A stretch of DNA of 64,000 nt. Origin: Euglena gracilis. Its lineage: Eukaryota; Euglenida; Euglenophyceae; Euglenales. Shown here piece after piece: positions 1 through 12,308 of this stretch. Made by a program: the position numbers and the translations under genes. Position 1 is the stretch's first letter. Each line of letters starts with the position of its first letter. Under the pieces are notes generated by a model. That model was not told where the DNA came from. It worked only from the letters and a program-made list of their open reading frames with translations, and did no database searches. The stretch covers positions 10,094,241 to 10,158,240 of the forward strand of contig CP154955.1 of NCBI GenBank assembly GCA_039621445.1. The letters are read 5' to 3'.

Positions 1-142
1 TCGTCCAGAATTTTTCCAACAGCAATCACTCTCGTCCAGGTTTTCCCAGGCAGGAGCCTGACAGGTTCTCGGACGGGACAGTTTCTGCGGGGTCGGGGTG
101 GATCCACAGACAACGAATCCCCACCCCTGCTGCCCGGTGCAG

Positions 143-259
143 GGCGTGGTGGCGCGGGAGCGCAGCGTGTACTACTGCGACAAGGCCCGGCACATGTACT
201 CCCCCTGGATCCTGAACGGCGTGATGGCGCTGTGGGAGCAGGACGTCGCCGAAGCCAGA
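143..259 (+). CDS. Gene 1, internal exon: PDR-type ABC transporter, second membrane domain
   Basis: This is the first visible exon of an ABCG/PDR-type full transporter whose 5' part lies left of the window. An acceptor AG at 141-142 opens a frame containing ERSVYYCDKARHMYSP. It matches the PDR motif ERxVFYREKAAGMYS, which lies in the second transmembrane domain just before a membrane helix. The reading continues through WEQDVAEA, which aligns with the VEIP stretch that follows in the family. The end is placed at a GT at 260; GT at 245 or 263 is also in phase 0. PDR proteins are membrane exporters of lipids and small toxic compounds; the substrate cannot be told. The family call is strong and the 3' boundary is soft. 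Confidence 0.75.
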
Positions 260-607
260 GTTGTGACCCCACTCCACATCCAGAGGGGGAGGGAGGGAGG
301 GAGTGGGGGGAGAGGTCCAGCCAGCCAGCAGCCTGTTTCCAGCCTGACCCAAAATTCCCATCGTTAGCTGGAACCTTGGGAGGGGGGTCGTCAACGCCGC
401 CCTGCCTGGGAGTCTCTGTTGATCTGCTTCAACAGTCTGGTGGCGATCGCCATTTTTTACCCCACCCAAGGCCCTGGGGCGAACCTACGGAGAGTGAACT
501 GTATTTGACGCATCATGCCGGCACGATTTGAACCATGCGCTTGGATGAAGTGTCGGGGGGTCAATGTTCAATGAGTAAGCTTGCAAACACACAAGTGCGC
601 GCACACA
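260..607 (+). other. Gene 1 intron start, mostly unassigned
   Basis: Apart from the weak exon candidate at 436-470, nothing is recognised here. A G-rich (GGGA)-like stretch lies at about 285-315. The open frames on both strands have no recognisable domain. The satellite block begins immediately after. Confidence 0.4.
436..470 (+). CDS. Gene 1, candidate small exon (membrane helix)
   Basis: After an AG at 434-435 the frame reads LVAIAIFYPTQ, a short hydrophobic stretch. It resembles the helix that follows the ERxVFYRE motif in PDR transporters (pattern lxxglIvYpm). The acceptor needs two bases carried over from the previous exon, and no good donor of that phase was found in the 143-259 exon. 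It lies in the correct order between stronger gene 1 exons. Treat it as a suggestion; it may be chance in a GC-rich intron. Confidence 0.2.
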
Positions 608-1015
608 TACAGTACAGTACAGTACCGTATCATACAGTACAGTACATTACCGTACAATACAGTACAGTACAGTACAGTACAGTACAGTACATTACCGTAC
701 CGTACCGTACCGTACCGTACCGTTCAGTACAGTACCCTACCGTACCGTACTGTACCGCACCGTACGGTACCGTACCATACAGTACCGTACAATACAATGC
801 AATACAATACAGTACAGTACAGTACAGTACAGTACAGTACAGTACAGTACAGTACAGTACAGTACACAGTACAGTACAGTACACAGTACAGTACAGTACA
901 CAGTACACAGTACAGTACACAGTACACAGTACAGTACACAGTACACAGTACAGTACAGTACACAGTACAGTACAGTACAGTACAGTACAATACAATACAA
1001 TACAATACAATACAT
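608..1015. repeat. (ACAGT)n pentamer satellite with GTACC variants
   Basis: About 400 bases built on a 5-base unit ACAGT, interrupted by ACCGT and ACACAGT variants and ending in ACAAT units. Because 5 is not a multiple of 3, all frames stay open and give false long tyrosine/valine/glutamine proteins. It lies in the gene 1 intron, 5' of the CA satellite. Confidence 0.95.
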
Positions 1016-2760
<1,745 letters not shown>

Positions 2761-2784
2761 TACAAATTTTTACGTGCAATCCAG

Positions 2785-2878
2785 TTATTTTTTTTGGCCC
2801 TCTGCTGCCCGAACCCGTGGCCCCATGGTCCGGCTAAACTCGGACATTGGCGTCATCGTCTTCTGGTACTGGAATTTT
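2785..2878 (+). CDS. Gene 1, candidate exon (membrane helix)
   Basis: Downstream of the CA satellite a frame reads SDIGVIVFWYWNFVLP. VFWYWNF resembles the FFWYLFFMFF helix that precedes the next recognised exon in PDR family members. A GT donor at 2879 ends it in phase 0, and the next exon at 4026 also begins in phase 0, so the join would read VFWYWNF then YILFSTLFG. The acceptor (AG at 2783-2784) would add about 18 poorly conserved residues. Plausible but unproven. Confidence 0.28.
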
Positions 2879-3259
2879 GTGTTGCCCAGGGAGCAGCGGG
2901 GTCCTTCGGAAGCAAAGAAACGAAGGCCCTCCCCCTTTGCTTGACGGTGTCTGCAGTGAGGGTTACCGTTTTTTGCAATCGGTTTCCAACGCACCTCAGG
3001 GCGCGCTCACACACACGCACACATGCGCAACACACCATTTCCCTTCAACCTCTGGGATGTGTCCCCAAGCAAACTTCTGACAATCTTCCAATGACAATGA
3101 TAATGACAATGTTCCATTGCTCAGTGTGCGTCTTCATTTTTTCAAAACTTTGCTGTTTGGGGCCCTGATCACCCTCTCAAAAAGCAATATATCAAACTGA
3201 CAGACAGGCAGACAGACAGACAAATACATTAACAATCGGCAAAGAAAAAATAATTAGTC

Positions 3260-3401
3260 AATGAATGAATGAATGAATGAATGAATGAATGAATGAATGA
3301 ATGAATGAATGAATGAATGAATGAATGAATGAATGAATGAATGAATGAATGAATGAATGAATGAATGAATGAATGAATGAATGAATGAATGAATGAATGA
3401 A
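3260..3401. repeat. (AATG)n tetranucleotide array
   Basis: About 35 tandem copies of AATG, flanked by AT-rich sequence. The minus-strand frame reads (HSFI)n, an artefact. Confidence 0.97.
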
Positions 3402-3431
3402 CAAAATATTTAATAATTGATTCACACCCTT

Positions 3432-3533
3432 CGGAAAACTGTCCTCCCCAGGAAACCGTCCTCCACCCTCTGTACACACTAACCTGTCCTCATAGGGCCC
3501 TGTCCCTTACGCTTATACCCGCTGACCTGTCTC
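3432..3533. repeat. AACTGTC/ACCTGTC dispersed mini-element, diverged copy
   Basis: GGAAAACTGTCC at the left, GACCTGTC units inside and GAACAGTTTT at the right resemble the better copies at 13911-14010 and 15559-15662. Similar fragments lie near 3715-3755, 15146-15235, 21580-21670 and 26730-26775. Confidence 0.55.
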
Positions 3534-4025
3534 CGAACAGTTTTTTGAGTATTTTACGTTTTTTTTGTTGTTGAAATAAAGATGTCCCCAAGTTGAAATT
3601 TTTTTTCAGTTTTCTGATCACAGCTGTGTGACAGAATGGCCTGTTTGGATTTGTGTTGGCTGGGTGGTCAAAAAATATCATCCCCCCTCCTAATGGTCTG
3701 CAGTTGCCGTTCTGTCCTCTCACCTCTGAATTTGCTGACCTGGACAGTTTCCCGCGGTGGAAATAATTGAATAATAAATGAAAGGAAGGAAGGAAAGGAA
3801 TCAAGTCAGAAAATTTCAATGATTTGAATACAGATGAATGTATGTACAAATGGATGGGTGGGGATATGGACGATGAGCGAAATCCCAAAACCGTCTGGCT
3901 GGGCTCTGGGGGAGTCAGTCCGTGAGGGCCGGACGTTGGCCTTTGCCCCCCCAACACCGTACTGTACAGTGTACCCCCCCCCCTCCTCCCCCGCCCCACC
4001 TCGCCCCTCCCCCTCCCTGCCGCCG

Positions 4026-4106
4026 TACATTCTGTTCTCGACGCTGTTCGGGCTGCTGTGCGGGCTGCTCATGCCCGTGCAGGAGCTGGTGCTGGTGCTG
4101 ATGGGG
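4026..4106 (+). CDS. Gene 1, exon: PDR second membrane domain helix
   Basis: The frame reads YILFSTLFGLLCGLLMP then VQELVLVLMG. It fits the PDR helix and turn with pattern LFFTLLYFTFYGMMAVALTP, which in the family directly precedes the GF(I/L)IPR helix found in the next exon. The donor GT at 4107 is in phase 0, as is the start of the 4916 exon; GT at 4113 is an alternative. No AG lies directly upstream. The nearest is CAG at 3967-3969, which would add about 20 proline-rich residues, so the 5' boundary is unresolved. The base composition is typical of the coding pieces, unlike the surrounding C-runs. Confidence 0.6.
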
Positions 4107-4915
4107 GTGCTGGTCTGGCCACGGCTCACTATCCCCCCCCCCCCAGCATTTGTCTCCTTTGTCACGTCCAGGCCCTATTATCGTCGGGTGTCGACCCCAC
4201 CACAGGGGGGGGGGGGTGCCTGCCTGGGCAGGCACTCCAAATCCGACCCCCCCCAGGGGGGGGTAGGGCACACGGCCAAAAGTGGCCTAGCACAGACCCG
4301 GCGCCAAAGGCGCCGGGGAGCCAAAGATGGCCTATTTTCAAAGGAATGTGCCTGGGCACAGGCCGAAATCCGACCCCCCCGGGGGAGGGGGTAGTCCCTG
4401 CCTGGGCAGGCACGCATAAACACTCCGGACCCCCCTCCCCCCCGGGGTTGGTAAAAAAACAGCCTGGTCACGCCCCCCCCCCCCCCCAGGACGTCGGCAC
4501 CTGGGTCCATACCACCTGACTGGTCGCTTTGGGAAGTTATCACCAAGGGCTGCAGCCGCTGGGTTTTCGTGTCGAATGATTTTTCGGCCCCTAAACTTTA
4601 CGGATTTTCTGCAGATTTTGCAAGTCTTTGGCACGCACGACCAACATACACGAGGAATGCGTTTATAACGTCCTGGGAAAGTCCAGGAAAAAAGGGCCTT
4701 CATTTTCCAACCTGTGAGGTTCCCCCCCCCCCCCCCCCAGGAAGTTGTTACCTCGGCCTGCACGCACTGATTTGTCAGATGACAGCTTCCTGGCGGGGGT
4801 ACATATGGGAAAATCGAGTCTATTGTGCAATCTATTCAGCTCTTTTTTTCCCTTACCACTCGCCACCCCCCCCCCCCCCCCCCCCCCCGGTCCCCAAGCC
4901 GCCGTCGCCAGGTAG
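4107..4915 (+). other. Intron with C-tract decoy acceptors and GC-rich repeats
   Basis: Poly-C runs followed by CAG occur at about 4138-4146, 4473-4489 and 4723-4740, none followed by recognisable protein. Between 4190 and 4420 there are repeats of the type ATCCGACCCCCC plus GGCGCCAAAGGCGCC, related to the inverted-repeat elements seen elsewhere. No gene is seen on the minus strand. Confidence 0.5.
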
Positions 4916-4977
4916 CCAACCACCCTCTTTGCCCTCATGACGGGCTACCTGCTGCCCCGCACCCAGATCCCCTGGTG
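4916..4977 (+). CDS. Gene 1, exon: PDR motif LLPRxxIPWW
   Basis: An acceptor TAG at 4913-4915 opens LFALMTGYLLPRTQIPWW. This is the family motif GFxIPRxxIPxWW at the end of the second membrane domain, where a re-entrant helix leads into the WYYWxxP segment. Phase 0 at the start agrees with the donor at 4107. The donor is GT at 4978 (or 4975), inside the second Trp codon. The following WYYW exon was not found, so at least one exon is missing from this model between here and 10965. The identification is strong. Confidence 0.75.
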
Positions 4978-5025
4978 GTGACCAAGCGCTTCCAGCAGCC
5001 AAACCCGACAAACACCCAACAATTA

Positions 5026-5440
5026 CCCCCCCCCCCCCCTATGTCCAACGACCCCCCTATGTCCAACGACCACCCCCCCCGGTCAGAGGACACCTTTTTG
5101 GAGGTTTGGCGAAAATTTTGGTCCCGGCGCGAAGCGCCGGGCCGAAAATTTTTGTGCCCCAAATTGGTCAAAAATTGGCCCAAATGCCATTTTTGGCACT
5201 TTTTGGACAAAAAATTTGTCAAAATTGCCCAAAATTTTCGGCGCAAAGCGCTGGAAGGGAAAATTTGACCTTTTTTGGGGGGTGGGGTCCCGATTACCCG
5301 CCAACATTTTTTTTGACCCCTTGTCCAACGACCACCCCCCCGGTCAGAGGACACCTTTTTGGTCACTACCCTATGTCCAACGACCACCCCCCCGGTCGGA
5401 GGACAGAGGTTACTGGTCGTTGGACATAGGGGGGGGAGGG
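5026..5440. mobile_element. TA-flanked TIR element, copy 1
   Basis: The left end is a C-run followed by TATGTCCAACGACC. The right end is GGTCGTTGGACATA followed by a G-run, so the ends are inverted repeats. Both ends abut a TA dinucleotide (5024-5025 and 5441-5442), as in Tc1/mariner-type insertions. Internally it repeats GGTCAGAGGACACC, GGCGCGAAGCGCC and runs such as TGGCCAAAATGCC. There is no coding capacity, so it is a non-autonomous (MITE-like) element. Related copies are at 34544-34950, 36212-36437, 47205-47592 and 62022-62079. Confidence 0.8.
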
Positions 5441-5754
5441 TACCAACCATTCCCGCCAATACCCAACCGTTCCTGCCAAATCCCGTCAATTCCTCCTGAC
5501 TCCCCAACCATTCCTGCCAATTCGGCTACTTCTGCCAACCAAATTGCCAAATTCCCGTCGATTCCCGACCACTCCTGCCAATTCTTGCCGGCTTCCTACC
5601 AAAAAATTCCCACCAAACATGACCCCCCCCCCCCCCCCCCGCCCTGAGGTTTATGGGTGCACTACGGTTCACCGCGTGGTCCCCCCCCCCCCCCCCCCCC
5701 CCCCCGACCCCCCCCCCCCCCCCCCCCCCCCCCCACCCCCCGTACACGTTTCAG

Positions 5755-5820
5755 ATCGCCACCAGCATCCAGCTGTACTGTGAGGCCGCCGCACTGGCCG
5801 CCGCCGGCCTTGCATCCTGG
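5755..5820 (+). CDS. Possible exon, hydrophobic Ala-rich segment
   Basis: After a long C-run and TTTCAG, a frame reads IATSIQLYCEAAALAAAGL. It is hydrophobic, has coding-like composition and lies between gene 1 exons, but I cannot align it confidently with the WYYW segment expected there. It may be a divergent helix of gene 1 or chance. Confidence 0.18.
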
Positions 5821-8086
5821 GGTCGCCCGCACTTCCGATTGCGTTCGTTACAACTCCTCCACCAAATGACCCCCCCCCCCCGCCTGAGGTTTATGGTAAA
5901 CTGACCTGGAAAGAGAGACCCGCGGGAGGGTGCTCACTCCCTGGCGGAGAAAAGTTTCAACACTGGCCCGATGCGCCGATCTTTTTGGGATATACAAATG
6001 TTCCCCGGCAAAAAAGGAGAAGCGATGACGGAGAGACCCTCACCCAGCACAGATAGAACTGCAGGGGGAACACAACCTGAGCAATGGTTTGCACGGGTTG
6101 CATGGGTTGTTATGCGCAGACCCTGCCCTCCCTCCCCCCAATGAAGCTTCGGTCAGGCTTCTGCTTCAGCGTTCGCAGTACCTTGGGGGGGGGGGCTGGA
6201 CTTTGGTGCAGTGCGCCGAGGTGGAAATGGCATTTTTCTTTTTGGCTGATTTGTTCCAAAGAAATTGCACACAAAAATGCAAAAAAAATGGGTATTTTGG
6301 TAGGTTTTGAGGGTCCAAGTTTTTTCTGACCCTTCGCGTCGGTCAGCAGGGGAAAAAATACACACCCACTAGTCAAATCCAGCCTGACCTGGGGTAATTT
6401 GCCGTCCTGTTCAACTGTGCCCCAAATTATTACGTCCCCCTTCATGAACAAGGTTACATGTTTGTGATCTTCCACCAGAATGTCAGTTGCCACCATGCGT
6501 GTCTAACTGCTCACCCTGCTCCCCGCATGCTTGGCCGCCCCAAAGAAGGGCGTTTTGCAGTATTTCCGTCCCGGCGGCCAACTTTTGTTCATTCTTCCTG
6601 AAAAACTGACACGATTTTTTTGTTTTGTTTGGGTGAGTTTGGGGACGAAGTCCCCCACGCAGCCGAAGGCGGCCTGCAGTCGACGTGGATGCCCACCACC
6701 CGGGGAACTGCACCACCTTCCCCTCGCCCAGGCCCGGGACCCTCTCTCCCGAGTACTTGACCCCCCCCCCTCCCCCAAGAAACTTCCCTCTCACCTTGGC
6801 TCGTTCATCTGCCAGGCACGGCACCCAGAGGGAGCAGGCAGATGACTCCGCAGGCCTAACCCGCTTTGTCTGCCCACTTTTTTTTGCCTTTTTTCACGGG
6901 AAAGTTCAGGGGTTCCCGTCAGGGTTTGATATAAGGAGGGCGTACATGGTTTAGGTGGGGGGGTGTCCCCCCCACCCCCCCCCCCTCCTGGCCCGCAGGG
7001 GGGGGTCCGGACCACCCCCCCCACCTGTCCTTATATCGAACCCTGGTTCCCGTAAACTTTTTACCCTAAAACTTCCAGTAAAATTTTTTGGTTGGTTTAC
7101 ACCCCGATGAAAAGGACCCCCTTGACCCCATTTTGGCACTTTGGGCGTTTTGCTGAATCAGGAATTTTCTGCCCTTTGGGTGGATACCTCTGTTGGCCAC
7201 GTTTTTTCCTGGGAATCTCTTGTTTTTTGGTGCTAGCCCCGACTGCTACCCTCCCAGAAGGGGTGTTTCCAAAACGTTGTGTTTGGCTCCAAAAGGCCCC
7301 ATATTTCCTGAACAGCGGTAGCCTGGCTGAAAGCCCCCCCAAACTCGTAAACACCGTTTTCCCGATTTGCCCTTTTGAGCCCCTTTTGCAACAATAAGGC
7401 CTCTTGCTTCTCTTGGTCAGTGTGCGAGCCTGTACCTCACGAAAAGAAGTTTTGAGGGAAACCGGTTAAGACAATGATGCTTACAGTTTCCTGTAAACTT
7501 TGTTTGAAGTATGCACATGTGCAAATATGCAAGTGTGCAAATGTGCTGGGTTAACGAGGGGGTGGGGTGCTCTCTCCTTTGGTTCCCCTGACAGCTGCCA
7601 AGCACCTGGACACCCCCTGGTGCTGTACCCTTGCCTCCTGGGCTAGTGGGGCATCACACAGGAGCGGTAGAGTTCCTACAGCTGTAGGGGTGATACCGTC
7701 GCTGTGAGGGTGCTCCGGAGGAGTTCATGGCATTTCCACAACTCGGCCCTGGGAGCAGAGTCAACAACAGAGGCCATAATGCCCCGTATTTTTCCGGGCT
7801 GGAAGCTTTTTTTTGAAATTTGAAATACACTGTTGAGTCCACCTAAAACCTGAGATAGGGGGTCTCCCAGAGGAGGAAGGACACCTTCCGTCAGGGTGGT
7901 TTTGATGTGAGGGTTCCGACTCACTCAATCTATGGATGACACTGCTCAGTACCACCATGTCAATCCATTTGCTGCTACCTATTTTGGGATCTCCTGATAA
8001 GGACCAAAACGTCTGCTGCGTTCAGGACCTGTGGAATGGGAGGGGGCGTATCAGCAGATCTCACCACACCACCACAGGTTTCTTTT

Positions 8087-8106
8087 GTTTACGGTTAACC
8101 GTAAAC
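8087..8106. repeat. Perfect 20-bp palindrome GTTTACGG/CCGTAAAC
   Basis: The sequence GTTTACGGTTAACCGTAAAC is its own reverse complement. Related inverted pairs occur at 8153-8172, 9203-9221, 10193-10212 and, diverged, at about 9379-9395 and 10246-10264. Confidence 0.9.
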
Positions 8107-9878
8107 AACACACAAACAGAGTTTTACGCCAACCCATAAACAGTTGAAGTCAGTTTACGGAACACCGTAAACGTGCGGATGGCAGTTTTTTTTCCATTTG
8201 TGCTGACAAAGATGGTCTCCATTGATGCCTGGGGCCAAGAAGTGGAGGAGCAATCCACGAGCTGGTCCTCTGTCACCCAAGGGATCTTCAGGTAACCTTA
8301 CTCAGCTGCCAATGGAAGTTGTGCTCGTTGAATTTCTACAGCTTTTCAGGCAGATCCCTCGTGTTTTTTTCAACTGATCTCTCGCGGTGGGCTGTGATTT
8401 GAAGATAGAAGAGAAATGGATCCTGACCGCCTGAAAAAGGCCAATTTTTTTTCTGTGCAGGGATCGTTTGACAGTGCTCAAAGCAGCTCCCCATGAAATC
8501 ACCCGATAACCTTCAAAACGGTTTCAGAACAATAAGAAGGCGATATTTTTTTTTAGCCCCGTTGAAACCAATTTAAAAGGCTTTTTGAGGAGTTGTCAGT
8601 GACAACCCTTGGAGGCGGTTGCTCTGAGTGGTGTTCTCTCTGATGATTTCCAGTTGCTCTTTTTTGGCAGTTTTATTCCCCTGATTGCAAGCAAACAACA
8701 CAAATGGATTTCTGAAAACGTACTCTACGCTCCGCAGGTTTACGTTCAGCATAGCTTCTTCAATTTCATTTCTGCGAGGTGTGTTTCTGAGGGCAGTTCT
8801 CTGTCCTGTTGAAATGGAACACGCAAATGGATAATTACTTTTCCAGGATACATATATTTCTTGCAGTGGGGAGATTGAAGGGAACCTCATTGGACTGCAA
8901 CGGTGGGGGGTGTCTCAATGTCCAGACAGAGCTGCTGAGGTCCACCAAGTGGGGAGCGGTCAGGTGAGACCCTCTGGAGTGTGCCTTTGAGGGAGCCTTT
9001 GCGTTTGAAAGCTCAGTCCGGGTGTTGCTGAGGGACCTCTTGGGTGTGGCGCCAAAGGAGTTGGGGAAAGGGAGGGTGCCTGTTTCACAGCCCAATGTGT
9101 GTTGGTGTGATTTTTGCCCCTCCGTGGCCTCAAGACACTTCAGCAGTAACAAGGTGTCTGTGTCCAGAGTTGATTGCGTTCTCCGATCTGAACAAGTTTG
9201 AAGTTTACGGGAACCCGTAACGATGTTTTCATCAAGTTGCACTCTGGTGAGAGGGGGGACAGCTTGGCTCCAACACCAATGCCGACATGGGCAAACCATT
9301 CCGGCTTTGTTCCTTCAGAACGTAGGGGCCTGCCAGGAAGGGATGCACTGCCCACGCCAAATACTTTCAGAATTGAAGTACAGGAACCCGTAAACATGTT
9401 CAGCCGCTGCAGGGAACATATGGGGTAGGGGCTGCGTCAAAGCACCATCTCCCCAACTCTGGGGGTGGGGGGACAAGGTGAATTGGAGACGTTAAACACA
9501 AAAAAATCATTCGAAATACCAGTGTTTTGTTGTTGGATGAATAGAAGCATTAACATTATATTAGTTGGAGTAGCGGTAACTCGAATTGAAAAAAATGGTA
9601 AAATCCATCCATCATTAGCTTTGGGAACTGTGCAGAGGAAAGGGGCCGAGAAGATCGGACCACTAATTTTGCAGGGGCAAAGATACTCAGTGTGCAAGAA
9701 GTCGATGACCTTGGCACAGCCCAAAACAGGGCTATGGGGAGGGAACACACGTACGCAGGCTGGGAGATGCTCCGTGGCTCAAGGAAGCCGAAGGAAGGGG
9801 CTGTAAGGAAGAAGGTTCTCTCACGTGCTTCAGGGAAGGTTGTTTGGCAGCCTCCAACTAAATGCCCCCCCCCCCCCA

Positions 9879-10097
9879 GGGCCACATAGTTGGACCAGTG
9901 GGATCCAAAAAAATATTTTTGTGTTATTGATGGAATAGGGTTAGGGTTAGGAATTCAGCCTGATTCAGGCCTAACTTATACACCTAACGTTAATCTATGA
10001 GTTAGGCCTAAAGTTAGGCCGAACTCCTAACCCTAACGCTATTCCACCTATAATCCATAATTTCCCCCGACCCCCCTGATCCAATTATATGGCCCCC
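9879..10097. mobile_element. Foldback-type TIR element
   Basis: The left end GGGCCACATAGTTGGACCAG pairs with the right end CTGATCCAATTATATGGCCC, with three mismatches. Inside, arms at 9924-9956 and 10021-10053 (core GGTTAGGGTTAGGA against TCCTAACCCTAAC) form a second stem, and AGGCCTAACTT pairs with AAGTTAGGCC. The whole piece can fold on itself. There is no open frame. The two TTAGGG units are part of the stem and not a telomere tract. Confidence 0.7.
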
Positions 10098-10964
10098 CCG
10101 GGGGGGGGGGTCCAGGTCCCATTCACAAACAAGAATTATGCAGCACAATTTTACGAGTTTTTACGACTTTCCGTGAACTTCTTTTGAAGCATGTTTACGG
10201 AAAACCGTAAACCTTCCACACAACTTTTTTTCAGGCCCCTAAAACGTTACGGGAACCTGTAAAGTTTCGGAAGGGTGGAATTATCCAAGAACTATTTCGG
10301 AACACCTCGGAACTCACAAATTTTGTCAGTACAAAATTGAAAAATCAACCCAAATCGGGTCGATTTCCGGGTGGTTGGACAACGCGGGCTGCAGGGCCCT
10401 GCGATGCCCCAGAGTGGTAAATAGCCCCCCCCACCGCCGACCAAGGGCCACTCGGCCTAATTTGGCAGATGCTCTTGTCCGCTGCCCCAGATGGCTTTCC
10501 CTGTGTAATCCCCCACACCGCAACAGAGAGTCAGGGCCTCTACTGTAAAGCCCCCCCACGTGGAAGCTCCTTCGGTTTTACATCAAGGCCCCAAATGGGG
10601 GGAGTTTCATATTCGGGGCTGTTGTGTTTGGGTGGGGAAACCAACTTCCACAACCAAAAGCCAATGTGCTTCCCAATACAATTGTGCCCCCGGATTGCCC
10701 AAATTGCAATCATTGTCAGCAACATTCCAGCTCGTCACCACGTTCACCATAAATAACACCAGAAGTGCCGAATTCATTGTCCAAAACTGTCGGAAGTACT
10801 TAAATTTTGAAGATCTTTCCTGTCGCGCCATGCACAGCACCCATTGGGCATTTCCCCAGCGGTGCATTGGTGGTTGTTATGTGCGAGGGGGTTTACCCCC
10901 CCCTCCAGGGCAGGAATTGGATTTCATGCAGCGGAGCCTTCGCCACTTGCCTTCGGCCACACAG

Positions 10965-11084
10965 CCTGCAGTTTGGGTCTGCCCGCGGTGGTCAACGGCA
11001 CAACAGTGGACAGCCCCCTGTGGCCCGCGGTGCGCGACCGCTTCTACCTCTCATACGGTGACCGCTGGATGTACCTTGGCCGGG
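10965..11084 (+). CDS. Gene 1, penultimate exon: C-terminal loop of PDR transporter
   Basis: An acceptor AG at 10963-10964 opens a frame with GLPAVVNGTTVDSPLW and then FYLSYGDRWMYLG. It corresponds to the extracellular loop of the second membrane domain, whose last part (pattern YGYxxxxRWxxfGi) leads into the final helix. A potential N-glycosylation site NGT is present. The donor GT at 11085 leaves one base, and the next exon supplies two, so the phases agree. CAG at 10968-10970 is an alternative acceptor. Confidence 0.78.
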
Positions 11085-11531
11085 GTCTCCTTCCTTTTTC
11101 AGTCCAAAAGCCTCCTTTTTGTCCCAACGTTCCCAACATGCCGGATCTCACCCAGTGAGTATGTTTTCCTTTTGTGATTCAGACATCTCCTCTGTGTGTA
11201 TTGACATTGGGTGATTTCTTAAGCTGCAGGGAGGCTGAGAGGGGTCCAGCCAGCCAACACCTTTTTTCAGCCAGCAGTTCTCAGAATGGGGAGCTAACCC
11301 CCCCCCCCCCCCCGGGTCCGCTGAAACAATTTGGGGCCAGCCAAAAACACAAATAAAGCACCGGTTTCAAAAAACCATGTTTTTCGAAGGTATTTTTTTT
11401 GTAGTTTTTTTCCCTCAAAATTTGCTTAGCCCCAACTCAGCAGGATTTGGGCTTATTGGCAAGTTTTTGGACACCGACCAGGTCCAGACCGGCAGAAGGA
11501 TTGTTTTTTTCCTGCCCCCCCCCCCCCATAG
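11085..11531 (+). other. Last intron of gene 1
   Basis: A 447-base intron with T-rich stretches and two C-tracts (11299-11313 and 11515-11527). The second leads directly to the CATAG acceptor of the terminal exon. Nothing else is recognised. Confidence 0.6.
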
Positions 11532-11680
11532 AGTCGTGCAAATGTGTCGGGCAGGTGTGGTGCTGCGCTCGGGCGGAGCCGGACAAAAACCCCGCCCTCG
11601 GCATCGTCTGCGCGTTCATCATCATCGTGCACCTGCTGACCGGCCTCGTGTTGGCCAAGGTGGACCACGGCAAGCGGTAG
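11532..11680 (+). CDS. Gene 1, terminal exon: last helix and C-terminus
   Basis: After a C-run and CATAG, the frame reads through ESCKCVGQVWCCARAEPDKN to ALGIVCAFIIIVHLLTGL and then VLAKVDHGKR, ending at TAG 11678-11680. A single hydrophobic helix followed by a short basic tail is the usual C-terminus of PDR transporters. The split Glu codon (one base from the previous exon, two here) restores phase. About 16 Cys-rich residues before the helix are unusual; a shorter start inside the exon cannot be excluded. This is the best-defined end of gene 1. Confidence 0.85.
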
Positions 11681-12200
11681 CTGCGGCGGAGCGATGCATT
11701 TCTGCCCCGGCGGTAGTGGGCGAAAAACAGTTTTCATAACTCGTATTTAATAGTATTAGTTGTACTAATTATATGTACTGCGAGTATTAGTAATACTGGT
11801 GCTATTAGTACTGGTACTACTAGTCCCGTCCTAGTAGTACTAGTACTAGTAGTACTAGTACCAGTAGTACTAGTACTACTAGTACTGGCACTGTACTACA
11901 AGTACTACAACTAGCAGTACTGGTGGTATGGGTGTTACTAGAAGTAAATCTAGTAGTGCTACTGGTATTAGTACTAGTATTAATATCTACTGATAGCAAC
12001 CAGTACTAATTCTAACTAATATTACTAATAGTACTACCAGTACAGCAAATATAAAAGTAACAACCAATTTTCCTGAAACAATCTCCTTCAAAAACTCTTT
12101 CCTCCCAAAAGCAGCAGAACAACCTTGGCTGGAAAGGTGCCTCTCATGCTCAAATTCACGAGTATGAGAGGCTCTCTGCTGCTCATGGGTGTGGTATATG
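11681..12200. other. Gene 1 3' flank with (AGTACT)-type repeat
   Basis: From about 11740 to 12046 the sequence is a degenerate array of ACTAGT, AGTACT and TAGTAC units, all palindromic hexamers. No clear polyadenylation signal could be chosen; AAATATAAAAG near 12047 is only suggestive. Confidence 0.55.
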
Positions 12201-12201
12201 C

Positions 12202-12203
<2 letters not shown>

Positions 12204-12297
<94 letters not shown>

Positions 12298-12308
12298 TGT
12301 GTGTGTGG
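12204..12308. repeat. (GT)n microsatellite
   Basis: About 100 bases of GT with one CT interruption near the right end. Confidence 0.97.

Larger units (their letters stand above)
5821..10964 (+). other. Long gene 1 intron region (or unfound exons)
   Basis: About 5 kb without a recognised exon. At 6680-6760 one frame reads NCTTFPSPRPGTLSPEYL, a possible extracellular-loop segment but without a family match. 6950-7030 holds facing C- and G-runs. 8835-9299 (minus) has a 154-codon frame of normal composition but no recognised domain, in an AT-richer stretch. 7-10.3 kb carries the palindromes and foldback element listed separately. The last gene 1 exons follow at 10965. Confidence 0.45.

Noticed and set aside
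9938-9950. TTAGGG units as a telomere tract
   Set aside because: Only two units, and they form one arm of a foldback element whose other arm carries CCTAACCCTAAC.
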